Below are positions 9,035-17,981 of a stretch of 37,712 nucleotides of DNA, one piece after another. Made by a program: the position numbers and the translations under genes. The notes under the pieces were generated by a model. It had not been told where the DNA came from and ran no database searches. It saw only the letters and a program-made list of their open reading frames with translations. The stretch comes from Bacteroidia bacterium (lineage in GTDB: Bacteria; Bacteroidota; Bacteroidia; Bacteroidales; Azobacteroidaceae): contig BNTV01000039.1 in the NCBI GenBank assembly GCA_025996865.1, forward strand, positions 1 through 37,712, written 5' to 3'. Within the stretch, counting starts at the first letter, position 1. Every line of letters begins with the position of its first letter.

Positions 9035-9283
9035 ATGAGTACGGTAGCATTAGATGAAAAACGCAGGCAACGCATCATTTTGAACGTTGCATCCCGCAAA
9101 TACGATTTCATAATGGAATTATTGAGAAATTTTGATTTCGTGCAGGTGGAAGAAAAAGAAACGGATGGAGATTCCCGCGAAGAAATTATTGCCAACCTCA
9201 AACAAGCAGCCAAGGATTTGAAACTGATTAGAGCTGGTAAATTGGAAGGGCGTCCGGTAGAAGAACTTCTAAAAGAACTTTAA
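9035..9283 (+). CDS. Antitoxin of a RelE/ParE-type pair
   Basis: This 82-residue protein precedes a RelE/ParE-family toxin with a 2-base gap, the usual order for type II systems. The N-terminal part (STVALDEKRRQRIILNVA) could form the DNA-binding or dimer part. The C-terminal 40 residues are acidic and helical (ANLKQAAKDLKLIRAGKLEG, PVEELLKEL), as expected of the segment that wraps and blocks the toxin. A matching phrase, LKLIRAGKLEGRP..ELL, is common in small Bacteroidota antitoxins. It probably represses its own promoter, whose -7 box is at 9001-9008. Confidence 0.75.
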   Translation: MSTVALDEKRRQRIILNVASRKYDFIMELLRNFDFVQVEEKETDGDSREEIIANLKQAAKDLKLIRAGKLEGRPVEELLKEL

Positions 9284-9285
9284 AG

Positions 9286-9618
9286 ATGCCTTATATTGTA
9301 AAAACCATTTCCCGATTCGACCGTGAAATCAAACGTCTTTCTAAAAAATATGCTTCACTCAAAGGCGAATTTAAACAACTTGTAGAGGAATTAAAAGAAA
9401 ACCCTGAAAAAGGGATTTCGTTAGGTAATAATGTTTATAAAATCCGTATAGCAATAGCTTCCAAAAGCAAAGGGAAAAGCGGTGGAGCAAGAATTATTAC
9501 CTATTTCAAAACCGAACAGGGAAACATCTACCTGTTATCCATTTATGACAAAGGCGAAAGAGATACAATTTCCGATAGCGAAATACAAAATATTTTAGAA
9601 AGCGAGATACAGGAATAG
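9286..9618 (+). CDS. RelE/ParE-family toxin
   Basis: The 110 residues show the RelE/ParE fold order: a beta strand (YIVKTISRFDREIKRLSKKY), two helices (LKGEFKQLVEELKENPEKG), then strands with NVYKIRIAIASKSKGKSGGARIITYF read in parts, and YLLSIYDKGERDTIS at the end. RelE members cut mRNA on the ribosome and ParE members poison gyrase. The basic KSKGKSGGAR segment and the terminal YDKGE fit an mRNA-interferase type, but this is not decisive. It starts 2 bases after the antitoxin stop. The pair is bounded by inverted repeats, which suggests gain as a unit. Confidence 0.82.
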   Translation: MPYIVKTISRFDREIKRLSKKYASLKGEFKQLVEELKENPEKGISLGNNVYKIRIAIASKSKGKSGGARIITYFKTEQGNIYLLSIYDKGERDTISDSEIQNILESEIQE

Positions 9619-9628
9619 TCTTCTGCTC

Positions 9629-9648
9629 GGGGATTTAGGGGTAATTAT
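9629..9648. repeat. Right inverted repeat of the toxin-antitoxin cassette
   Basis: GGGGATTTAGGGGTAATTAT is the partner of 8905-8924 (17 of 20 positions) and overlaps the stop codon of apbE at 9645-9647. Confidence 0.65.
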
Positions 9649-10613
9649 TTATATTCTTTCAAATTCCCTTCCGAATCGGCATATATAAAAATACAATTCA
9701 TGCCGGGGATATGATTGGCAATGCCTGTTGCTTTGTCTAAATCCATTGTCATGAAGGCGGTTGCGAAAGCATCGGCTGTCATGCAATCGGAATAAATAAC
9801 CGAAACGCTCAGAATATTGCTTTCGGCCGTATAACCGGTAAGCGGATTAATGGTATGGCCGTATTTTTTCCCGTCCTTGATGTGATAATTGCGGTAGTTT
9901 CCGGAAGTGGCGATGGATTGGTTGCAGAGTTCTATCAAATCCATCCGTTCATTGATTGAATGGGACGAATTATCAACAGGTTTGGGGATTTCTATTTTCC
10001 AGCAAACGCCTTTCGCATTTTTACCTTTGGCATGAATTTCACCTCCAATTTCGACCATGTAGTTGGTAATTCCGTGCGATTCAAGCAGTTCGGAAATTAT
10101 ATCGCAGGAATATCCTTTGGCAATAGAGGATGCATTCAGTTGAAGCCGGGGATCATCTTTGACAACTTTTCGTCCTTCAAGACGTATTTTTTGGTATCCG
10201 ACAAATTGTTTCAAACTGTCGATTGTTTCCTGATTTACGGAATCCTTTCTGCTGTAACCGAATCCCCACAAATTAATAAGGGGAGCGCAAGTAATGTCGT
10301 AAGTTCCACCTGAAATTTCCGAAACTTCCATCGCCTTGTTGAAGACGGCGATAAACCAATCGTCCACTTCCACCGGTTCATTGTTATTGACCTTATAAAT
10401 AATCGACTTTTTGTTGAACGGATTGAGCGACATATCAAACCGGTTCAGGCAATCTTTGATTTCATCATCCAAATCGCTGTGGTATTTATATTTGACATGA
10501 AAGCTGGTTTTAAAGATTTCTCCGGTGTTTTCGTAATAGGTTTGTTCTTTCTTGCAGGAGGAAAGAAACAGGATGGACAGGATAAAATAAAAAGGAATGT
10601 TAGCTTTTTTCAT
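9645..10613 (-). CDS. apbE: FAD:protein FMN transferase (ApbE) lipoprotein
   Basis: ApbE attaches FMN to Thr in flavoproteins such as NqrB, NqrC and RnfG outside the inner membrane. The 322 residues start with a lipoprotein signal, LSILFLSSC with Cys20 as the lipidated residue. Family marks are GGTYDITCAPLINLWGFG, the LNASSIAKGYSCDIISELL helix, VEIGGEIHAKG, and YGHTINPLTGY near the C-terminus, then the metal-binding SDCMTADAFATAFM. All are present, so the enzyme should be active. No nqr or rnf genes lie nearby. The last three bases sit in the right arm of the toxin-antitoxin repeat. Confidence 0.95.
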   Translation of the reverse strand: MKKANIPFYFILSILFLSSCKKEQTYYENTGEIFKTSFHVKYKYHSDLDDEIKDCLNRFDMSLNPFNKKSIIYKVNNNEPVEVDDWFIAVFNKAMEVSEISGGTYDITCAPLINLWGFGYSRKDSVNQETIDSLKQFVGYQKIRLEGRKVVKDDPRLQLNASSIAKGYSCDIISELLESHGITNYMVEIGGEIHAKGKNAKGVCWKIEIPKPVDNSSHSINERMDLIELCNQSIATSGNYRNYHIKDGKKYGHTINPLTGYTAESNILSVSVIYSDCMTADAFATAFMTMDLDKATGIANHIPGMNCIFIYADSEGNLKEYK

Positions 10614-10634
10614 AAACTATATTGAAAATTTTTG

Positions 10635-10642
10635 CAAAGGTA
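10635..10642 (-). promoter_or_regulatory. -7 box of apbE
   Basis: On the minus strand TACCTTTG ends 21 bases before the apbE ATG, an exact TAnnTTTG match. Confidence 0.6.
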
Positions 10643-10651
10643 GCAATATTA

Positions 10652-11476
10652 TTATTTCAATCTAATTTCAATCGTTTCTTTTATCAATTTTGAACTCAAT
10701 GTATATAATCCGTTCTTCAAAGAAGAAAAAACTATCTTGTATTTATTAGATAATCCTTTGTATTTCTTGTTATTTCTATCGAATATTTCAATTTGGGGTT
10801 CTTGTACAATTAATGTATTAGTCGATTGGATTTCTTTCGAATAAGAAAGATATTGATTTTTGCCGAAAAGTGAAATGATGACAGAAAATTCTTGCTCCTG
10901 ATTGGTTTCAAGGAAAATAAGCATAGCCATAATGGAATGATTGAGATATTTTGCTCTCGAAATTTCCACTTCTCGAAATTCTTTTTGAATAGCGTTTAAA
11001 TTTTCTTGTTCTGTAAATGAGTCGATCGTTTCATAATAACCAAGATATAAATCGAGAATTTCGGTTAATACCGGTTGCTCATTCCATGTTTCAACGAGAA
11101 AAGGGAAACCAATAATAGAAGCATCTTTACATACAATATCCTGTTGAGTAGCCATTTCCAGAAAGGGAGAGATAACATAAACCCGAACAAATTCTTCATC
11201 TTCCATCTCGTCAATATCCGTTGCTATTGATACTAAAAGGGGGTGTACTGTTTTTTGTGTATTGCCAAGGAAATCAACGTATTCATTTTTTACAGACCAA
11301 ATCTGATTTTTTCCAACTTTTGGTCTAATTCGTAAATGAGACATGGCTTGTCGTGATTCTACATTCTTGGTAAACAATTGATTGACTTTTTCGACTTCCC
11401 TGCTTGAAGCATCTATTTGTTCTACATCTTTCGTAGATGTATCTTCGTCTTTTAAAAACTGCAATATTGTATTCAT
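10652..11476 (-). CDS. Unknown 274-residue protein, second gene of a two-gene operon
   Basis: No family is recognised with confidence. The N-terminal 40 residues are polar and likely disordered or coiled. From about residue 50 the text VGKNQIWSVKNEYVDFLG, then KTVHPLLVSIATDID, resembles the first strands of PemK/MazF-like barrels (G-x-IW near the start and a P-x-hV strand). This is only a pattern likeness. The middle has acidic EFVRVYVISPFLEMAT, and the C-terminal 80 residues are beta-rich. It lies 30 bases after the broken gene at 11507-12110 on the same strand, so the two were likely an operon. Cytoplasmic, with no signal or membrane segment. Confidence 0.6.
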   Translation of the reverse strand: MNTILQFLKDEDTSTKDVEQIDASSREVEKVNQLFTKNVESRQAMSHLRIRPKVGKNQIWSVKNEYVDFLGNTQKTVHPLLVSIATDIDEMEDEEFVRVYVISPFLEMATQQDIVCKDASIIGFPFLVETWNEQPVLTEILDLYLGYYETIDSFTEQENLNAIQKEFREVEISRAKYLNHSIMAMLIFLETNQEQEFSVIISLFGKNQYLSYSKEIQSTNTLIVQEPQIEIFDRNNKKYKGLSNKYKIVFSSLKNGLYTLSSKLIKETIEIRLK

Positions 11477-11506
11477 TTTATTCTGTCGCTTTATTGTAAT
11501 ATACCG

Positions 11507-12110
11507 CTATTTTGCCAATTCGTTCAATGCTGCGGAAAGATTTTGTAAAAAATTTATTCCATCATCTTCAGTATCAGGAATATAATTTTCTATTATTTTT
11601 TTCTTGAACGATTCTGTTTTATGGTGGAGTGTACTTTTGGCTAATCCGTGTTTTTCTGCCAAAACAGATAACGACACCTCTCCCTGGTCGAATAATTCAA
11701 AAACTATTTTAACTAATTTGGGTAAGGCAATTGGAGATTCAGCTACGTTGAAAATATCTTCCAATGCCATTGATACCAACGGCTTATAGTGTTTTGTCAG
11801 TTCAGGTATCCGATAATGTGATAGATATTTTAAGGAACTGTCTATCTCAAAATCATTCTTAATATATTCATTCTCTAAGGAATTGTTAAACAAATACGCT
11901 ATCCCTTTGACTTCTTTATAAAAATACTTATCTTTCCCTATTCCGGCAACTAACATTATCTGAATTAACTTTCCCCACCACAGTAGGATGGCAATCTTCT
12001 TTTTCTTTATTGGAAGCAAAGGAATTATTCCATATACCATTGGGTGCAGTCCATAGAGAACCCACTTCCGGAAGATAGATACTTGATAATATTTGTTTCC
12101 AATCTTACAT
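11507..12110 (-). pseudogene. Broken gene: MazF/PemK-like start, C-terminal HTH
   Basis: The open frame is 12040-11507, ending in a helix-turn-helix (VSLSVLAEKHGLAKSTLHHK). Its N-terminus (KKKKIAILLWWGKLIQIML) looks wrong. In another frame the DNA reads better: an ATG at 12110, a TAA as codon 2 (12107-12105), then DWKQILSSIYLPEVGSLWTA and SNKEKEDCHPTVVGKVNSDN until a stop at 11930-11928. The likely original gene began at 12110, then gained a stop at codon 2 and a frameshift near 11930-11960. The GSLW and HPTVVGKV strands recall PemK/MazF toxins, though weakly. The frame from about KYFYKEVKG on is intact, so a shorter HTH protein could still be made. Confidence 0.5.
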
Positions 12111-12128
12111 AAATTATTTCTTTGTGTA

Positions 12129-12157
12129 TTTTAATATTTTTTCTAAAAATATTAAAA
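12129..12157. repeat. Perfect 13-bp AT palindrome after guaA
   Basis: TTTTAATATTTTT and AAAAATATTAAAA pair around a 3-base loop, one base from the guaA stop codon. It may act as a weak terminator for guaA. There is no GC in the stem. Confidence 0.5.
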
Positions 12158-12158
12158 T

Positions 12159-13679
12159 TCATTCCCACTCTATCGTAGAAGGCGGCTTAGAACTAATATC
12201 ATAAACAACCCGGTTTACCCCACGGACTTTGTTGATGATTTCATTCGATACCTTAGCCAGAAATTCGTAGGGTAGGGTAGCCCAATCGGCTGTCATTGCG
12301 TCGGTTGAGGTGACGGCGCGAAGCGCTACCGCGTTCTCGTAAGTACGTTCGTCACCCATTACGCCTACGGAATTGACCGGCAACAAAATAACGCCGGCTT
12401 GCCAAACTTTGTCGTACAAATCCCATTCCCGTAAACCCGAAATGAAAATATCATCTGCATCCTGTAGAATCCGAACTTTTTCAGGCGTAACGTCTCCTAA
12501 TATCCTGACGCCCAACCCCGGCCCGGGGAAAGGATGCCGCTTAATCAAATGCTCTTTCATCCCTAATTCCCGGCCTACTTTCCGAACCTCGTCCTTAAAT
12601 AACAAACGGAGTGGTTCAACTAATTTCAAATTCATTTTTTCGGGAAGGCCGCCCACATTGTGATGCGATTTAATGACCGTTCCTGTAATCGACAAGGATT
12701 CGATAACGTCCGGATAAATAGTGCCTTGCGCCAGCCATTTAATGTCTTTGAGTTTGTTGGCTTCCTGTTCGAAAATATCAATAAAACCTTTTCCGATGAT
12801 TTTCCGTTTGCGTTCGGGTTCCTTTACTCCGGCTAATTCTTTGTAAAAATGCGCTTTGGCATCAATTCCCATAACGTTCAGTCCTAAATGCTTGTAGTCA
12901 TCAATGACTTTTTCAAATTCATTTTTCCGTAAAAGACCGTTATCGACGAAAATACAAGTCAGGTTTTTCCCAATCGCTTTGTTCAAAAGAACAGCGCTTA
13001 CCGAAGAATCCACACCTCCCGAAAGCGCCAGAATCACTTTATCGTCACCGAGTTGTGTTTTCAGTTTGTCAACGGTTGTTTCGATGAAGGAAGCCGGTGT
13101 CCAATCCTTTTTAGCGCCGCAGATATTCACAAAATTATCCAAAACGGTCATTCCGATTTCGGTATGGTAAACTTCCGGATGGAACTGTACGCCCCAGGTT
13201 TTCTCACCTTCAATGCGATAAGCAGCGGCTTTCACGTCTTCCGTATTGGCGATGATGGTGAAATTTTCCGGCAGGACGGTTATCGTATCTCCGTGTGACA
13301 TCCAGACTTGAACGTTTTCACCGATATTTTTCATCAATAAATCGTTCCGGTCAACAGGCGTCAGGCGGGCGCGTCCGTATTCGCGGGAATTTCCTTTTTC
13401 CACTTTTCCGCCGGAGGAATAAGCCAGATATTGTGCGCCATAACAAATTCCCAAAACCGGATATTTACCCCGAATGGATGACAAATCGGGTTTGAAAGCT
13501 TCGGAATCATTGACCGAAAAGGGACTTCCCGACAGGATGACTCCGATTACATTCTGTGGATTTTCAGGAAATTTATTATAGGGGACTATTTCGCAATATA
13601 CTTTTAACTCCCTCAGACGACGGGCGATTAATTGAGTGGTTTGTGAACCGAAATCAAGAATAATAACTTTTTCAAGCAT
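12159..13679 (-). CDS. guaA: GMP synthase (glutamine-hydrolysing)
   Basis: GuaA makes GMP from XMP, ATP and glutamine in the cytoplasm. The N-terminal class I amidotransferase shows nucleophile Cys79 (VLGICYGAQ) and the His167/Glu169 pair (QFHPEV). The ATP pyrophosphatase loop SGGVDSS is at residues 220-226. The C-terminal dimer domain ends with the invariant PPSTIEWE. The 506-residue length and start at [13 protein letters not shown] are standard. It has its own promoter and is not linked to guaB here. The neighbouring metal operon on the same strand ends 109 bases upstream. Confidence 0.97.
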   Translation of the reverse strand: MLEKVIILDFGSQTTQLIARRLRELKVYCEIVPYNKFPENPQNVIGVILSGSPFSVNDSEAFKPDLSSIRGKYPVLGICYGAQYLAYSSGGKVEKGNSREYGRARLTPVDRNDLLMKNIGENVQVWMSHGDTITVLPENFTIIANTEDVKAAAYRIEGEKTWGVQFHPEVYHTEIGMTVLDNFVNICGAKKDWTPASFIETTVDKLKTQLGDDKVILALSGGVDSSVSAVLLNKAIGKNLTCIFVDNGLLRKNEFEKVIDDYKHLGLNVMGIDAKAHFYKELAGVKEPERKRKIIGKGFIDIFEQEANKLKDIKWLAQGTIYPDVIESLSITGTVIKSHHNVGGLPEKMNLKLVEPLRLLFKDEVRKVGRELGMKEHLIKRHPFPGPGLGVRILGDVTPEKVRILQDADDIFISGLREWDLYDKVWQAGVILLPVNSVGVMGDERTYENAVALRAVTSTDAMTADWATLPYEFLAKVSNEIINKVRGVNRVVYDISSKPPSTIEWE

Positions 13680-13702
13680 TGTTGTAGAATAAAAAATTTG
13701 TA

Positions 13703-13710
13703 CAAATTTA
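13703..13710 (-). promoter_or_regulatory. -7 box of guaA
   Basis: TAAATTTG on the minus strand lies 23 bases before the guaA ATG. Confidence 0.5.
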
Positions 13711-13787
13711 CATGAAATTTTTTATATAACCCACAGACCTGTAAAAATTATTCCGGATTGCTTCGGGCTATCGCCAAAATATCTTTT

Positions 13788-16700
13788 TTATTTTAATCGC
13801 TTATCCCTTCTGTAAGCAAAATAAAACACCTGCGGCAACACCGTGAAAGACAATATCATACAAATAAGTATTCCACCCACTATCATAATTGCCAACGGTT
13901 TTTGTATTTCCGAACCCATTCCTGTCGATAGGGCAGCCGGCAATAAACCCATTGCGCCCATCAAGGAAACCATTAATATGGAGCGCATTCGTTCGCCGGC
14001 AGCTTCGTCGATAGCTAAACGAAGATTGCGGTTGTGTTGTATGCATCTTTTCATCTGGGTAATCAGCAGAATGCTGTTGATGGCCGTAATGCCGAAAAGG
14101 ATAATGAATCCAATGCCCGCCGAAATACCAAATACCGTATTTGTCACCCACAAAGAAATAAATCCGCCGATAAAAGCATAAGGGATGGCGCTTGCCGCGA
14201 TGAGTGTATCTTTCACCGTTCCGAAATTAAGGTAAAGCAGGAATAGAATCAGCAGAATTACTGCCGGAACGATGACCGTCAGCCGACCGGTTGCCCGTTG
14301 CTGACTTTCAAATTCACCTGCCCAAACCATTTTATTTTCCGCTTTCAATTTCACATTTTCCGACACTTTCTTTTGCGCTTCTGCAATGGTAGAACCCAAA
14401 TCGCGGTCGCGGATGCTGAATCCGACGCCTACATAACGATTACTACCGTCGCGATAAATGAATGTGGGACCTGTGATAAAAGAAATGTCGGCGATTTCTT
14501 TCAAAGGTACGTATTTGTTGTCCATAGTTGGGATCAGGATGTTTCCGATTTTCTTTTCATCGTCGCGGTATTCTTTTTTGAAACGCAACCGGACATCAAA
14601 TGTACGTTCTCCTTCATAGAATGTTGTGGCGGCTTTTCCGCCGATTGCCATTTCAATAACCGCTTGTGCATCAGCCATGGATACGGCGTAACGCGCCATG
14701 CGTGCTTCGTCGGGTTTGATTTGAAGTTCCGGCAATCCGATGCTCCGGAATACATTCACGTCTTCCACGCCGCGAATATTTTTGATGACACCTGCCGTTT
14801 GGTCGGCTAATTGTTCCAATTGCGGTAAATCGTTTCCGAATATCTTGATAACCAATGCGCTTTTTACTCCGGCCACATATTCTTCCACATTATCCTGAAT
14901 CGGTTGGCTGAATCCGAAAATAATGCCCGGATAAATATCCAGCGAATCTTTCATTTCTTCTATCAGCTTGTCTTTCTTGATTTTTCGATTCCATTCCTTG
15001 TCCGGTTTCAATTGTGCGTGAAATTCTATATTGAAAAATCCGGTCGGGTCGGTGCCGTCGTTCGGACGTCCGGTTTGCGAAAGCACAAATTGAACTTCCT
15101 CAAAATGAAGAAGTTTTTGTTTCATCTGTTGGGTAATTTTTACAGATTCGTCCAGATTGATGCTGTTTGGCAAAGTAGCCCGGATATAGATGGCTCCTTC
15201 GTTCATGCTCGGAATAAATTCCGTTCCCCAGAAACAAAAACGAATGATGCAGGCAAACAGCAAAACGGCAAATCCGATCAATACGCCTTTGCGGTAGCGC
15301 AAACTGAATGTATAGATTTGATAAAGCGAACGGACAAAAAAACGACTGATAAAATTGCTTTTATCTTTCAATGGTTTGGTTAGTAGTACTTTGCACATAA
15401 CCGGAACGTAAGTTAACGAGAGAATTAACGAGCCTAACAAGGCATACCCCAATGTAAACGCCAAAGGAGAAAACATTTTGCCTTCTACTTTTTGGAACGA
15501 AAAAATAGGAAAGAGTGCTACCATTAATATAATCTGGGCGAAAAAAATAGAAGAAGCTACTCTTCCGGCGCTTTTTTTGATTAATCCGCTTTTAAGCGAT
15601 TGCGTAAACCGTTCTCCTGTTTTGTGCGAACGCTTTTCCATTGCGACAAAAATAATCTCAACGATGACAAGCGTTCCTTCCAAGAGCAATCCGAAGTCCA
15701 AGGCGCCCATGGAAATCAGGTTTGCCGGAAGTCCTTGTATGCGCAGCATGATGATGGCAAAAAGGAACGAGAGTGGAATTACCGTCGCAACAATCAGGGT
15801 GGTTCGCCAATTAAAGAGGAAAATAAAAACAACCAATGAAACAAGTAAAATTCCTTCCAGCAGGTTTTTAACAACCGTGTGAACCGTAGCATCCACTAAT
15901 GTGGTACGATCCAAAAACGGTTCTATGCGAATATTGTCGGGCAAGATGCGTTCGTTTAATTCGGCTATTTTAGTTTTGAGGTTCTGAATTACTTCGCCGG
16001 GATTTTGTCCACGCAGCATGATGACAATACCTTCTACGATGTCGTTATTTTCATTCAATCCGACTTGTCCCAAACGGGGTTTGGATGATATTTCCACCGT
16101 AGCGACTTGTTTTATCCGCACCGGCGTGCTTCCTTTGACTTCTATCAGAATGTTTTCAATATCGCTCACGCTTTCCAGCAATCCGATGCCCCTGACGACA
16201 AAAGCCTGACTGCCTTTCCGGATAATATCGCCGCCTACGTTGATGTTGCTGCGGGCTACCGCTTCATATACTTCTAACGGAGACAGGTTGTAGGTTTGCA
16301 ATTCCACAGGATTGACCTTGATTTCCACCATCTTTTCTTCACCGCCGAAGCTGACGATATTCGCAACTCCCGGCACGGACAGCAATTCCCGCTCAACTAC
16401 CCATTCGTTGATTGCGGAGATTTCGCGTATAGGCAAGTCGCTTTTTAATACATAACGGTAAATTTCGCCGGTAGCGCCGGAAGGTGGTTCGATTGAAGCG
16501 GAAGTTCCTTCCGGCAGTTCGAGTCCCTGCATCCGGTTGGAAGAATATTGCTGCGCGAAAAAATCATCGACTCCATCTTCGAAAATGACGGTGACAACCG
16601 ATAATCCGAATAAAGAAGTAGAACGAACGTCCGTCTTTCGGGGAATGGTGTTCATTTCCCTCATAATGGGCAAAGTAACAAATTTTTCGACTTCTTCCGC

Positions 16701-16880
16701 GCTACGGCCGGGCCATTGCGTAATGATTCGCACGCGCGTATTGGTCACGTCGGGATAAGCCTCAATAGGGGTGTGGATATAGCAAATGATTCCTGCAATG
16801 AACAGGATACCCGTTAGGAAAAGAATGAGTATATGGTTGCGCAGTGCAAAGGCGATGATGTTTTCGACGAATTTGTGCAT
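13788..16880 (-). CDS. CzcA-type heavy-metal RND efflux pump
   Basis: This 1030-residue inner-membrane proton antiporter is the pump of a tripartite metal exporter. The N-terminus (VENIIAFALRNHILILFLTG, then PIEAYPDVTNTRVRI) and the two large periplasmic loops are typical of HME-RND proteins. The proton-relay segment LDFGLLLEGTLVIVE gives Asp395, Glu401 and Glu408, lining up with CzcA Asp402, Asp408 and Glu415, so one Asp is replaced by Glu. Places where CusA carries its copper-binding Met residues (YMPSTLP, the Met before the QLKP strand, and DMLSTGIKSP) read YIRATLP, FNIEFHAQLKP and YVAGVKSA here. That argues for Zn/Co/Cd/Ni rather than Cu/Ag. Last gene of the operon, 3 bases after czcB. 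Confidence 0.9.
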   Translation of the reverse strand: MHKFVENIIAFALRNHILILFLTGILFIAGIICYIHTPIEAYPDVTNTRVRIITQWPGRSAEEVEKFVTLPIMREMNTIPRKTDVRSTSLFGLSVVTVIFEDGVDDFFAQQYSSNRMQGLELPEGTSASIEPPSGATGEIYRYVLKSDLPIREISAINEWVVERELLSVPGVANIVSFGGEEKMVEIKVNPVELQTYNLSPLEVYEAVARSNINVGGDIIRKGSQAFVVRGIGLLESVSDIENILIEVKGSTPVRIKQVATVEISSKPRLGQVGLNENNDIVEGIVIMLRGQNPGEVIQNLKTKIAELNERILPDNIRIEPFLDRTTLVDATVHTVVKNLLEGILLVSLVVFIFLFNWRTTLIVATVIPLSFLFAIIMLRIQGLPANLISMGALDFGLLLEGTLVIVEIIFVAMEKRSHKTGERFTQSLKSGLIKKSAGRVASSIFFAQIILMVALFPIFSFQKVEGKMFSPLAFTLGYALLGSLILSLTYVPVMCKVLLTKPLKDKSNFISRFFVRSLYQIYTFSLRYRKGVLIGFAVLLFACIIRFCFWGTEFIPSMNEGAIYIRATLPNSINLDESVKITQQMKQKLLHFEEVQFVLSQTGRPNDGTDPTGFFNIEFHAQLKPDKEWNRKIKKDKLIEEMKDSLDIYPGIIFGFSQPIQDNVEEYVAGVKSALVIKIFGNDLPQLEQLADQTAGVIKNIRGVEDVNVFRSIGLPELQIKPDEARMARYAVSMADAQAVIEMAIGGKAATTFYEGERTFDVRLRFKKEYRDDEKKIGNILIPTMDNKYVPLKEIADISFITGPTFIYRDGSNRYVGVGFSIRDRDLGSTIAEAQKKVSENVKLKAENKMVWAGEFESQQRATGRLTVIVPAVILLILFLLYLNFGTVKDTLIAASAIPYAFIGGFISLWVTNTVFGISAGIGFIILFGITAINSILLITQMKRCIQHNRNLRLAIDEAAGERMRSILMVSLMGAMGLLPAALSTGMGSEIQKPLAIMIVGGILICMILSFTVLPQVFYFAYRRDKRLK

Positions 16881-16883
16881 GAT

Positions 16884-17969
16884 TTATTTCTCGTTTAGCG
16901 TTGAGTAAATAAGCAATTGATTTTGAGTGACTACCTTGTCATTTTCTTCCAATCCCGAACGGATATAGGCCGTTTCACCCAAATGTCCGCTCAGACTTAC
17001 TTCCTTGATTTCAAATTGTTTATCTTCTTTTTCCACGACCACAAAATAACGGTTGTCGTCGAATATCAAGGCCTCATTGGGTATGGCGATGCTTGCTGTT
17101 TGGGTTTTATCTTTCAACCGGACGACTACGGACATTTCAGGTTTGAATTTCAAGTCTTTGTTAGGCATCAGGATACGGGCTTTCAACACTTTTTCTTCCG
17201 AATCGAAAACTTGCGACAAAGCGTCGATTTTTCCGGTAAATATTTCGCCGGGGTAGGAGAGCGTTGTGATTTCCACTTCCATTTCTTCTCTTACCGACAG
17301 CAGATTTCCGGCATAAACATTGGCGGTTATCCATACGACATTCAGGTCGGCAATCGTAAAAATCGGATTTCCTTCGGAAGAAACCGGACTGCCCGACGCC
17401 ACTTGCTTATCCACAATGTATCCGCTCATTGGGGAAAGAATGGAAAATACGCCGTCGCCTTTGTGTTTATACAGCGACATATCTGTTTTTGCCCGTTGAA
17501 ACGAGGCTTGCGCCTGACTGAATCTGGCTTTGGCTTCCAACCATTCTTTTTCCGAAAGCATTTTGTCGTCGTACATGCCTTGCGCGCTTTGTAAATTGCG
17601 TTGTTCCACTGCGAGTTCCGCCTCCAAAGTAATGGTTTCGGAATATAAGGCGCTTAGCTCTGAACTTCGTATGTCCAGCAAAGTTTGTCCTTTCTGTATT
17701 TTATCGCCCAGTGAGAAATAGGTGCGTTCTACGACTCCGCGGACAAGCGGCGTGTAATGAATCACTTTTTCGGGATCATAATCCACTTTTCCGGCAAGCG
17801 TAAGTTCTTCTTCCTGATGGGATAATACTGCTTTCTCGGTTTTTATGCCTTCGAGAAATCTGGGGTTAATCGCTTCTTTCTTTTCGCAATCCGTTGTTTT
17901 TGTGTGATTTGAACAGGATACGAGAAAGATGAATAAACTCAAACAGCTGACAATTTTATAAATCGACAT
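16884..17969 (-). CDS. CzcB-type periplasmic adaptor lipoprotein
   Basis: The membrane-fusion part of the tripartite pump joins the RND protein to the outer channel in the periplasm. It has 361 residues. The N-terminus is a lipoprotein signal (SLFIFLVSC, Cys19), followed by SNHTKTTDCEKKE, which could bind metal loosely. The lipoyl halves are visible at VVERTYFSLGDKIQKGQTLL and YIVDKQVASGSPVSSEG, with a helical hairpin between them (LEAELAVEQRNLQSA to KEWLEAKARFSQAQ). A beta-barrel and a membrane-proximal domain follow. No extra His-rich N- or C-domain is present. It starts 12 bases after the czcC stop and ends 3 bases before the pump. Confidence 0.9.
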   Translation of the reverse strand: MSIYKIVSCLSLFIFLVSCSNHTKTTDCEKKEAINPRFLEGIKTEKAVLSHQEEELTLAGKVDYDPEKVIHYTPLVRGVVERTYFSLGDKIQKGQTLLDIRSSELSALYSETITLEAELAVEQRNLQSAQGMYDDKMLSEKEWLEAKARFSQAQASFQRAKTDMSLYKHKGDGVFSILSPMSGYIVDKQVASGSPVSSEGNPIFTIADLNVVWITANVYAGNLLSVREEMEVEITTLSYPGEIFTGKIDALSQVFDSEEKVLKARILMPNKDLKFKPEMSVVVRLKDKTQTASIAIPNEALIFDDNRYFVVVEKEDKQFEIKEVSLSGHLGETAYIRSGLEENDKVVTQNQLLIYSTLNEK

Positions 17970-17981
17970 ATTTTTTCAATT

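Noticed and set aside
16917..17594. 225-residue plus-strand frame opposite czcB
   Set aside because: Long antisense shadow of the adaptor gene; rich in Phe, His and Arg from Lys/Glu codons on the other strand, with no family pattern.
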